A stretch of 55,086 bases of DNA from Actinomycetes bacterium (GTDB lineage Bacteria > Actinomycetota > Actinomycetes > DATJPE01). Where the stretch lies: the NCBI GenBank assembly GCA_035506535.1, contig DATJPE010000068.1, forward strand, positions 1 to 55,086, written 5' to 3'. Both the position numbers and the translations under genes were made by a program. Positions 7,292 through 14,623 of the stretch are shown here, one piece after another. Under the pieces are notes generated by a model. It was not told the DNA's origin and ran no database searches. It saw only the letters and a program-made list of their open reading frames with translations. Numbering within the stretch: position 1 is the first letter of the stretch; each line of letters begins with the position of its first letter.

Positions 7292-8554
7292 GTGAGCATC
7301 CGTGCCTGGATCCTGGTCGCGGCGACAGCCGTGGGGCTCGCCCTCGCTGTCTCGCCCGCGGCGGCGCAGCAGCCGCCGCCGAGCTCGCCCCAGGACGAGG
7401 GCAACGAGCCGAACATCACCTACCGCGACGCCAGCGGCGATGTCCACGTCGTGCGGTTCGTCGACTGGCGCATCGAGGACATCCGGCTCAACGCCGGCGA
7501 CCACGACATCAGCAGCCCGGGCTGGCCGAAGGCGACGGGGACGCCGTACGGGTACTCCAGTGCGATCGACCCGACCAAGCCCGAGGAGCACGTCGTCTAC
7601 CGCGCGGCCAACGGTCACGTCATCGAGCTCTGGAAGCAGGACTACGCCGAGACGACCTGGCACAAGACCGACCTGACCAGCGCCGCCGGCACCAAGGCAC
7701 GCAGCGCCGGCGACCCGCTGGGCTGGAGCTACGACACGTTGGGCCGGCAGTGGGTCGTCTACCGCGCGACCAACGGCCACCTCCACGGGCTCACGTGGAC
7801 CAGGGCCGGCGACCACTGGAAGGACCTCGACCTCACCCGGGCCGCCCGCACGAGGGTCAAGGCGTCGGCCGACCCCACCGAGTTCGTCGACAGCACGGGA
7901 GCCACCCCCCGGGCGGTGCTCGTCTACCGCGGCACCGACCGGCACGTCCACCTGCTCGCGTGGACCGTCGGCGGCGCCTGGACGGCCTGGCACGACAGCG
8001 ACGTGTCCGCACTCGCCCACTGGACGGGCAAGCCGTACGGACGTCCGTACGGCTGGGCCAGCGAGCCGTCGGCCACGACCCACGCGGTCCTCAACGTGAC
8101 GGTCCGGACCGTCACCGGTCACGTCGAGCAGCTCTTCGGCGGCCACGGCCAGGCCTGGCGGCGCCACGACCTGACCATCGCGTCGGGGGCGACCGTCCGC
8201 GCGGTCAGCGACGTCCAGGGCACCGTCGGCCAGGACACCAGCTTCGGATACGCCGCCCTCGTCCAGTACGTCGGCGCCGACAAGCACCTCTACCGGATGG
8301 TCCTGCCGGCCGACCTCACCGGCCACCCCAACAACCGTGCCCTGTTCGCGGCCAGTCGCGCCGGGCTGTGGTTCCAGGACGGCCGCAGCGGCTACACGAG
8401 CTTTCTCGTCGGCCGGCACCTGTGGGTGTCCCAGGACGAGTGGGACCAGGGCGTCACGCAGGCCCTGGACCTGTCCGCCGGGTACGGCCCGCCGAGCTAC
8501 CCGTACCCGGCCCCCGGGACCGGTACCGGCGGCTACTTCACGCCTGAGCCCTGA
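7292..8554 (+). CDS. Secreted beta-propeller lectin-like protein
   Basis: A 420-residue exported protein. A Sec signal peptide is clear: basic start, then [17 protein letters not shown] and an AAAQ cleavage region near residue 27. The mature part has recurring units of about 50-60 residues with the pattern Val-Tyr-Arg, Asn-Gly-His, Trp, Trp and Asp-Leu-Thr (for example [13 protein letters not shown] and [13 protein letters not shown]). This resembles fucose-binding lectin-like beta-propellers of fungi and actinomycetes, in which such repeats build sugar-binding blades. Ligand binding is inferred, not shown. The start is GTG at 7292, with CAGGCT at 7278-7283 as a possible -10 for a leaderless message. 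The 3' end overlaps the convergent rluD gene by 17 bp. Confidence 0.75.
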   Translation: MSIRAWILVAATAVGLALAVSPAAAQQPPPSSPQDEGNEPNITYRDASGDVHVVRFVDWRIEDIRLNAGDHDISSPGWPKATGTPYGYSSAIDPTKPEEHVVYRAANGHVIELWKQDYAETTWHKTDLTSAAGTKARSAGDPLGWSYDTLGRQWVVYRATNGHLHGLTWTRAGDHWKDLDLTRAARTRVKASADPTEFVDSTGATPRAVLVYRGTDRHVHLLAWTVGGAWTAWHDSDVSALAHWTGKPYGRPYGWASEPSATTHAVLNVTVRTVTGHVEQLFGGHGQAWRRHDLTIASGATVRAVSDVQGTVGQDTSFGYAALVQYVGADKHLYRMVLPADLTGHPNNRALFAASRAGLWFQDGRSGYTSFLVGRHLWVSQDEWDQGVTQALDLSAGYGPPSYPYPAPGTGTGGYFTPEP

Positions 8555-9476
8555 GCACGTCGAGGGCGTGCTGGAGGTCCGCCGGGTACGGCGAGCTGAA
8601 GGACACCGGCTCCCCCGTCGTGGGGTGCGCGAACGACAGGCGTACCGCGTGCAGCCACTGCCGCTGCAGCCCCAGCCGGGCTGCCAGTGCGGGGTCGGCG
8701 CCGTAGGTGAGGTCGCCGACGCAGGGGTGGCGCAGGGCGGCCAGGTGCACCCGGATCTGGTGCGTGCGCCCGGTCTCGAGGTGGATCTCCAGCAGGGACG
8801 CCCCCCGGAACGCCTCGAGGGTGTCGTAGTGGGTCACGCTCGGCTTGCCGCCCGCCACGACCGCCCAGCGGTAGTCGTGCACCGGGTGCCGGTCGATCGG
8901 CGCGTCGATCGTCCCGCGCGACGGGTCGAGGTGACCCTGCGCCAGCGCGTGGTAGACCTTGTCGACGCTGCGCTGCCGGAAGGCGTCCTTGAGCACCGAG
9001 TACGCCCGCTCGCTCTTGGCCACCACCATGACCCCCGACGTCCCGACGTCGAGGCGGTGGACGACCCCCTGCCGCTCGGCGGCGCCCGACGTCGACACCC
9101 GGTACCCGGCGGCCGCCAGCCCCTGGACGACGGTCGGCCCCGTCCAGCCCGGGCTCGGGTGCACCGCGACCCCGACCGGCTTGTCGACGACCACGATGTC
9201 CGGGTCGTCGTAGAGGATGGCGAGCCCGGGTACGTCCTGCGGCACGGCGACCTCGACCGCCGGCGCGGCGGGGAGCGTCACCTCCAGCCAGGCGCCGGCG
9301 TGCAGCCGCTCGCTCTTGCCCACCGGCGCACCGTCGAGGAGCACCAGCCCCTGACCGGCGAGCTCGGCGGCGCGCGTACGGCTCAGCCCGAACAGCCGCG
9401 CCAGCCCCGCGTCGACCCGCTCCCCCTCGAGCCCGTCGGGCACCGGCAGCGCGCGTACGTCGGGCCCGTCACTCAT
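8538..9476 (-). CDS. rluD: RluD-family 23S rRNA pseudouridine synthase
   Basis: A 312-residue enzyme that isomerises uridines to pseudouridine in large-subunit rRNA. An N-terminal S4 RNA-binding domain spans about residues 15-75 ([19 protein letters not shown]). The catalytic domain carries [15 protein letters not shown] with the essential Asp, about residues 138-152, and [20 protein letters not shown] near residue 240. Length fits the RluA/RluD group. The ATG at 9476 overlaps the end of lspA by 8 bp, so it is likely cotranscribed and coupled with lspA, an arrangement widespread in bacteria. I cannot tell from sequence alone which uridines are modified. Confidence 0.93.
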   Translation of the reverse strand: MSDGPDVRALPVPDGLEGERVDAGLARLFGLSRTRAAELAGQGLVLLDGAPVGKSERLHAGAWLEVTLPAAPAVEVAVPQDVPGLAILYDDPDIVVVDKPVGVAVHPSPGWTGPTVVQGLAAAGYRVSTSGAAERQGVVHRLDVGTSGVMVVAKSERAYSVLKDAFRQRSVDKVYHALAQGHLDPSRGTIDAPIDRHPVHDYRWAVVAGGKPSVTHYDTLEAFRGASLLEIHLETGRTHQIRVHLAALRHPCVGDLTYGADPALAARLGLQRQWLHAVRLSFAHPTTGEPVSFSSPYPADLQHALDVLRAQA

Positions 9477-9978
9477 GCGCCGCACCCCGCCGGGACCCGT
9501 CGAACTCCACCCCGAACAGCGCGAGCAGGACCATCCCGATCGCCGAGCAGGTGATGGCGGAGTCGGCAAGGTTGAACACCGCGAAGTGCTGGGGGTGGAT
9601 GAAGTCCACGACGTGTCCCTGGAAGAGCCCCGGCGCGCGGAAGATGCGGTCGGTGAGGTTCCCGACGGCGCCGCCGAGCAGGCCGCCGAGGCAGAGCGCC
9701 CACAACGTCGAGCCGAGGTTGCGGCTGCTGCGCAGGATGACCACGACGACGACCACGGCGATGAGCGTGAACAGCCAGGTCGAGCCCGTGCCCAGCGAGA
9801 ACGCCGCGCCCGGGTTGCGCGTGTAGGTGATGGTGAGCCAGCCCCCGAGCAGGCGGATGTCCGCGTGCGTCGCCATGACGTGCACGACGATCGCCTTGCT
9901 GACCTGGTCGAGCACCCACACCGCGGCGGCGACCCCGAGGACGACCGGCAGGAGGGTGCCCCGCTTGTCGGTGGTCAC
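9469..9978 (-). CDS. lspA: Lipoprotein signal peptidase II
   Basis: A 169-residue membrane aspartyl protease that removes the signal peptide from diacylglyceryl-modified prolipoproteins. Four membrane segments are visible. The conserved N-terminal [10 protein letters not shown], the TRNPGAAFS loop, and the two catalytic aspartates in VGNLTDRI and FNLADSAI are all present. The start is GTG at 9978, 3 nt after the stop of the DksA-like gene and 8 bp overlapping rluD at the other end, so all three probably form one transcript. Confidence 0.96.
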   Translation of the reverse strand: MTTDKRGTLLPVVLGVAAAVWVLDQVSKAIVVHVMATHADIRLLGGWLTITYTRNPGAAFSLGTGSTWLFTLIAVVVVVVILRSSRNLGSTLWALCLGGLLGGAVGNLTDRIFRAPGLFQGHVVDFIHPQHFAVFNLADSAITCSAIGMVLLALFGVEFDGSRRGAAHE

Positions 9979-9981
9979 GCT

Positions 9982-11025
9982 CTAGCGGCGCTCCTCGCGC
10001 TGCTTGTCCTCCTTGCACAGGGTCGCCCGCGGGAACGCCTGCAGCCGGCGCTTCCCGATCGGGTTCCCGCAGACCTCGCACACGCCGTACGTCCCGTCGG
10101 CGATCCGCTTGAGCGCCCGCTCGGTCTGGTCGAGCATGTCGCGGCTGTTCGCCGCGAGCGACATCTCGTGCTCCCGCTCGAAGGTCTTCGTCCCGGCGTC
10201 GGCCTGGTCGTCGCCCGCCCCGTCGCCGGAGTCGCGCAGCAGGTCCGCGAGGCCCTCCTCCGCGACGGCGATCTCACTGCGCAGCCGGGCCAGCTCGCTC
10301 TCGAGCTCGGTACGTACCTCCGCGAGCTCCGCCGCCGTCCACGGTGACTCGTCCTCGCGCACGACCAGCGCCTGGGGGGCGACCTTCTTCGCCGGCGCAG
10401 CCTTCGCCGGGGCAGCCTTCGCCGGGGTGGTCTTGGCCGGGGCCTTCGCGGGCGCAGTCTTGGCCGCCGCCTTGGTCGCCGTCTTGGTCGCCGCCTTGGC
10501 CGGCGCTGCCTTCGCGGGAGCCTTGGCAGCAGTCTTCGTTGCTGCCGACTTCGTTGCTGCCGACTTCGCGGGGGCCTTGGCCGCCGTCTTGGCGGGAGCC
10601 TTCGCTGGGGACTTCACCGGGGTCTTGGCGGCCTTCGCTGCCGTCTTTGTCGCCGTCTTTGCCGCCGTCTTCGCGGGAGCCTTCGCGGCCGCCTTTGCCG
10701 CTGCCTTGGCAGGCGCCTTGACCGCAGCCTTTGCCGTCTTGGTCCCTGCCTTCTTCGCCGGCGCCTTCGCGGCCTTCGCGGGGGCCTTCGCCGCCGTGGC
10801 GGCGGGAGCCTTGGCCGCCTTCGCGGCCGGCGCCTTCGCGGCCTTCGCCGCAGCCTTTGCCGCCGTCTTCGGCGGGGCCTTGGCGGGGGTCTTGGCCGCC
10901 TTGGCGGGGGTCTTGGCCGCAGACGCGGTGGCCGTGCGCTTGGCCGGGGACGTACGGGTGGCCGCCTTGACGACCTCGCCCAGGGCTCGCCGGACCCGCC
11001 CAGCGGCGCTGGTGCTCTCGGCCAT
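9982..11025 (-). CDS. DksA/TraR-type zinc-finger protein with histone H1-like Lys/Ala/Pro N-terminal region
   Basis: A 347-residue protein. Residues about 20-220 are almost entirely Lys, Ala, Pro and Thr in KAPAK/AKAAK units, like histone H1 tails and the basic tails of actinobacterial nucleoid proteins; this part should bind DNA or RNA non-specifically. The C-terminal 120 residues are DksA/TraR-like: an alpha-helical coiled region (ELAEVRTELESELARLRSE) and a zinc finger CEVC-x17-C. The expected fourth ligand Cys is replaced: the last pair reads CKED instead of CxxC. Proteins of this class bind the RNA polymerase secondary channel or DNA; neither is proven here. The ATG at 11025 follows a GAGGGGA ribosome site. 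It is the first gene of the unit with lspA and rluD and is divergent from ileS. Confidence 0.88.
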   Translation of the reverse strand: MAESTSAAGRVRRALGEVVKAATRTSPAKRTATASAAKTPAKAAKTPAKAPPKTAAKAAAKAAKAPAAKAAKAPAATAAKAPAKAAKAPAKKAGTKTAKAAVKAPAKAAAKAAAKAPAKTAAKTATKTAAKAAKTPVKSPAKAPAKTAAKAPAKSAATKSAATKTAAKAPAKAAPAKAATKTATKAAAKTAPAKAPAKTTPAKAAPAKAAPAKKVAPQALVVREDESPWTAAELAEVRTELESELARLRSEIAVAEEGLADLLRDSGDGAGDDQADAGTKTFEREHEMSLAANSRDMLDQTERALKRIADGTYGVCEVCGNPIGKRRLQAFPRATLCKEDKQREERR

Positions 11026-11122
11026 CGACGTGTCCCCTCGTGCCGATCATGATCACGTACGGTTGCGGAAGGATAGGTTGCTCACACGTTCAACGGCAAT
11101 CCGACGCGCTGCCGTCCGCCGG

Positions 11123-11235
11123 GTTAGGCGTCGGAGGGTCGATCGACCGACGGACGCCTAACAGGTCCGAGGAGGCCAGCGGGCCCGGTCCAGCTGTTAG
11201 GCGTGGGAGGGTCGATCGACCGACGGACGCCTAAC
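11123..11235. repeat. Two near-identical 40-bp palindromes in direct repeat
   Basis: Copies at 11123-11162 and 11196-11235 differ at one base and are separated by 33 bp. Each is an imperfect palindrome beginning GTTAGGCGT, centred on GGGTCGATCGACC and ending ACGCCTAAC. They lie between divergent promoters, so a terminator role is unlikely. Operators for a dimeric regulator, topology-sensitive cruciforms or REP-like elements are possible. Confidence 0.85.
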
Positions 11236-11263
11236 ACCTGGGCCAGGGAGCGGGCGGCTCGCT

Positions 11264-11269
11264 TACGAT
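11264..11269 (+). promoter_or_regulatory. Probable -10 element (TACGAT) of the ileS leader transcript
   Basis: TACGAT would place the transcript start near 11276, just upstream of the T-box. No good -35 is visible. Confidence 0.4.
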
Positions 11270-11284
11270 AGGTGACCGACCTGT

Positions 11285-11480
11285 ACGGCGTTGACGGGGC
11301 CATCACCTCCGAGCCGCCGGAAGAACGGGCGCCGGGTGAGAGCCGGGCGCCTCACTAGACCCGGCAGCAGGCGACCTCGAGTGGGGTGCGCGTGCGCACC
11401 CAAGGAGGGTGGTACCGCGGGACCCGGGCGCGGCACGGGGCTCGTCCCTCCGCCGAGACGAGCCACCCCGAGGGGCCCGC
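11285..11480 (+). ncRNA. Ile T-box riboswitch, actinobacterial translational type
   Basis: The leader has the hallmark T-box segment AAGGAGGGTGGTACCGCGG at 11402-11420, which pairs with the uncharged tRNA CCA end, and the antiterminator partner CTCGTCCCTC at 11441-11450. The region upstream is too short for a full Stem I, matching the ultrashort class known for actinobacterial ileS. An ATC at 11302-11304 in a purine/pyrimidine loop context is the likely specifier for isoleucine. An 8-bp hairpin (11439-11446 with 11457-11464) lacks a T-run, and CCCCGAGGGG at 11466-11475 can mask the ribosome site. Control is therefore probably at translation initiation: uncharged tRNA-Ile would open the ribosome site. 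Confidence 0.9.
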
Positions 11481-11481
11481 T

Positions 11482-14400
11482 GTGGCGAAGGACCACCCGA
11501 TGTACGCCGCCGTCCCGGCGCAGGTCGACCTGCCCGCCCTGGACCAGCAGGTGCTGGCCTTCTGGGACGCCCACGACGTGTTCCGGCGCAGCGTGGCCGC
11601 CTCGGCGGGCCGTCCGCCGTGGATCTTCTACGAGGGCCCGCCGACCGCCAACGGGATGCCCGGCACCCACCACGTCGAGGCGCGCGTCTTCAAGGACCTC
11701 TTCCCGCGCTACCGGACGATGAAGGGCTACCACGTCCCCCGCAAGGCCGGCTGGGACTGCCACGGCCTGCCGGTCGAGCTCGCCGTCGAGCAGGAGCTCG
11801 GCTTTCGCGTGAAGGGCGACATCGAGGCGTACGGCGTCGCCGAGTTCAACGCCCGCTGCCGCGAGAGCGTCGTGCGCCACGTCGACGCCTTCGTCGAGAT
11901 GACCCGGCGGATGGGCTACTGGGTCGACCTCTCCCAGGCGTACTGGACGATGGACCCCTCCTACGTCGAGTCGGTGTGGTGGTCTCTCAAGCGGATCTGG
12001 GACGCCGGGCTGCTGGTCCAGGACCATCGCGTGACGCCGTACTGCCCCCGCTGCGGCACCGGCCTGTCCGACCACGAGCTGGCCCAGGGCTACGAGACCG
12101 TGGTCGACCCCTCGGTCTACGTCCGCTTCCCGCTCACCTCCGGGCCGCTGGCCGGCCGGGCGTCGCTGCTGGTGTGGACCACGACGCCGTGGACGCTGGT
12201 CTCCAACACCGCGGTCGCCGTGCACCCGGACGTGACCTACGTGGTCGCGACCGACGGCGAGGAGCGCCTCGTCGTCGCCGAGCCGCTGCTGGGGGCCGCC
12301 CTCGGCGAGGGGTGGACCATCGAGACGACGTACGCCGGCCGCGACCTCGAGCGCTGGACCTACGACCCCCCGTTCGGCCTCGTCGACATCCCGGACGCGC
12401 ACTACGTCGTGCTCGCCGACTACGTGACGACCGACGACGGCTCCGGCCTGGTCCACCAGGCGCCGGCCTTCGGTGCGGACGACCTCGCGGTCTCGCGGGC
12501 GTACGGCCTGCCCGTCGTCAACCCCGTCCTGCCGGACGGCCGCTTCGCCGAGGACGTGCCGCTGGTCGGCGGGACGTTCTTCAAGAAGGCCGATCAGGCC
12601 CTGGTGGCCGACCTCCAGCAGCGCGGGCTGCTGGTCAAGCACCAGCCCTACGAGCACGCCTACCCGCACTGCTGGCGCTGCCACACCGTCCTCATCTACT
12701 ACGCGCAGCCGTCCTGGTACATCCGCACCACCGCGATCAAGGACGCGCTGCTGCGCGAGAACGAGCGCACCAACTGGTACCCCGACACCATCAAGTGGGG
12801 CCGCTACGGCGACTGGCTGCACAACAACATCGACTGGGCGCTCTCGCGCAACCGCTACTGGGGCACCCCGCTGCCCATCTGGGTCTGCGGCGAGGGCCAC
12901 CAGACATGCGTCGCCTCCCGTGCCGAGCTCGGCGAGCTCGCCGGCCGGGACCTCTCCGAGCTCGACCCGCACCGGCCCTACGTCGACGACGTGACCCTCC
13001 CCTGCCCGCAGTGCGGCGAGCAGGCCCGCCGCGTACCCGAGGTGATCGACGCCTGGTACGACTCCGGGTCGATGCCCTTCGCCCAGTGGGGGTACCCGCA
13101 CGCCGAGGGCAGCGCCGAGGCGTTCGAGGCGGCGTACCCGGCGAACTACATCTGCGAGGCGATCGACCAGACCCGCGGCTGGTTCTACACGCTGATGGCG
13201 GTCGGCACGCTCGTCTTCGACCGCTCCAGCTACGAGGACGTCGTCTGCCTCGGCCACATCCTCGCCGAGGACGGCCGCAAGATGAGCAAGCACCTCGGCA
13301 ACATCCTCGAGCCGATCCCGCTGATGGACACCCACGGCGCGGACGCCGTGCGCTGGTTCATGGCCGCCACCGGCTCGCCGTGGCTGCCGCGGCGCATCGG
13401 GCACACGGCGCTGCAGGACATCGTGCGCAAGGTGCTGCTGACGTACTGGAACACGGTCGCGTTCCAGTCGCTGTACGCCCGCGCGGCCGGCTGGTCGCCC
13501 GCCGACGGCGCGCCCCCCCTCGCCGAGCGCGGCGTCCTCGACCGCTGGGCGCTGTCCGAGGCGCACCGCCTCGCGCGCGACGTCGACGCGGCGCTGGAGG
13601 TCTACGACACCCAGAAGGCGGGCCGGCTGCTGACCGCCTTCGTCGACGACCTGTCCAACTGGTACGTGCGCCGCTCCCGGCGACGCTTCTGGCGCGGCGA
13701 GCCCGCCGCGCTGGCCACCCTGCACGAGTGCCTGCGCACCCTCACCCTGGTGCTCGCCCCGCTGACCCCGTTCGTCACCGAGCGGGTGTGGCAGGACCTG
13801 TTCGCGGCCACCTCGGCCGACGAGCCCGCCTCGGTGCACCTCGCGGCGTGGCCCGCGACCGACCCTGCCGTGGTCGACGACACCCTGGCCGCCCGGGTGG
13901 GTCTGGTCCGCCGCCTCGTCGAGCTCGGCCGCTCGGCGCGGGCGGAGTCGCGCATCCCGACCCGCCAGCCGCTCGGGCGCGCCCTCGTCGCCTCGCCCGG
14001 CTGGGCCGACCTGCCCGCGGACCTGCGCGCCGAGGTCGCCGAGGAGCTCAACGTCGCCTCGCTGGAGAGCCTGTCCGGGGCCGCCGGCGAGCTCGTGGAC
14101 GTCAGCGCCAAGGGCAACTTCCGCTCCCTCGGCAAGCGTTTCGGCCAGCGCACGCCGCTGGTCGCTGCCGCCATCGCCGCCGCCGACGCGGGAGCGCTCG
14201 CCGCCGCGCTGCGCTCCACCGGCTCGGCCACGGTGACCGTGGACGGCGGGCCGGTCGAGGTCGGCACCGACGACGTGGTCCTGTCGGAGACGCCGCGCTC
14301 GGGCTGGGCCGTTGCCGCCGACGCCGCCGACACGGTCGCGCTCGACCTCACCATCACGCCGGCGCTGCGCCGGGCCGGGCTCGCCCGCGAGGCCGTACGG

Positions 14401-14616
14401 CTGATCCAAGATGCCCGCAAGGCGAGCGGCCTCGACGTCTCCGACCGGATCTCGCTGTCCTGGCTGGCCGAGGGCGAGACCGCGGAGGCGATGCGCGAGC
14501 ACGGCGGGCTGGTCGCCGAGGAGGTCCTCGCCACCTCGATGGCCGAGCAGGTGGGCGGCGGCGGCGAGTTCGGCGACCCCGACCTCGGCCTGCGCTTCTG
14601 GCTCGCCAGGGCGTGA
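11482..14616 (+). CDS. ileS: Isoleucyl-tRNA synthetase, IleS2 type
   Basis: A 1044-residue cytoplasmic class I synthetase that charges tRNA-Ile. The HIGH motif is the non-canonical GTHH (residues 61-64) in PPTANGMPGTHHVEAR and the KMSKS loop is KMSKH (600-604). Both features and the length place it in the IleS2 (eukaryote-like) group, which is known for tolerance to mupirocin. The CP1 editing domain lies between about 190 and 400 (LVWTTTPWTLVSNTAVAV), flanked by zinc-like CPRC (from 188) and CWRC (from 397) motifs. The anticodon-binding domain and a C-terminal domain follow. I chose GTG at 11482 with GAGGGG upstream because the T-box lies directly before it; the frame is open further upstream, but those codons fall inside the riboswitch. 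Confidence 0.96.
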   Translation: MAKDHPMYAAVPAQVDLPALDQQVLAFWDAHDVFRRSVAASAGRPPWIFYEGPPTANGMPGTHHVEARVFKDLFPRYRTMKGYHVPRKAGWDCHGLPVELAVEQELGFRVKGDIEAYGVAEFNARCRESVVRHVDAFVEMTRRMGYWVDLSQAYWTMDPSYVESVWWSLKRIWDAGLLVQDHRVTPYCPRCGTGLSDHELAQGYETVVDPSVYVRFPLTSGPLAGRASLLVWTTTPWTLVSNTAVAVHPDVTYVVATDGEERLVVAEPLLGAALGEGWTIETTYAGRDLERWTYDPPFGLVDIPDAHYVVLADYVTTDDGSGLVHQAPAFGADDLAVSRAYGLPVVNPVLPDGRFAEDVPLVGGTFFKKADQALVADLQQRGLLVKHQPYEHAYPHCWRCHTVLIYYAQPSWYIRTTAIKDALLRENERTNWYPDTIKWGRYGDWLHNNIDWALSRNRYWGTPLPIWVCGEGHQTCVASRAELGELAGRDLSELDPHRPYVDDVTLPCPQCGEQARRVPEVIDAWYDSGSMPFAQWGYPHAEGSAEAFEAAYPANYICEAIDQTRGWFYTLMAVGTLVFDRSSYEDVVCLGHILAEDGRKMSKHLGNILEPIPLMDTHGADAVRWFMAATGSPWLPRRIGHTALQDIVRKVLLTYWNTVAFQSLYARAAGWSPADGAPPLAERGVLDRWALSEAHRLARDVDAALEVYDTQKAGRLLTAFVDDLSNWYVRRSRRRFWRGEPAALATLHECLRTLTLVLAPLTPFVTERVWQDLFAATSADEPASVHLAAWPATDPAVVDDTLAARVGLVRRLVELGRSARAESRIPTRQPLGRALVASPGWADLPADLRAEVAEELNVASLESLSGAAGELVDVSAKGNFRSLGKRFGQRTPLVAAAIAAADAGALAAALRSTGSATVTVDGGPVEVGTDDVVLSETPRSGWAVAADAADTVALDLTITPALRRAGLAREAVRLIQDARKASGLDVSDRISLSWLAEGETAEAMREHGGLVAEEVLATSMAEQVGGGGEFGDPDLGLRFWLARA

Positions 14617-14623
14617 GGCCGGC

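Noticed and set aside
11386-11481. N-terminal extension of IleS from codon 11386
   Set aside because: These codons coincide with the T-box structure and would not be translated if the riboswitch works.
11263-14502. A 1079-codon open frame antisense to ileS
   Set aside because: Only codon-bias shadow; the plus-strand product is an unambiguous IleS with conserved signatures.
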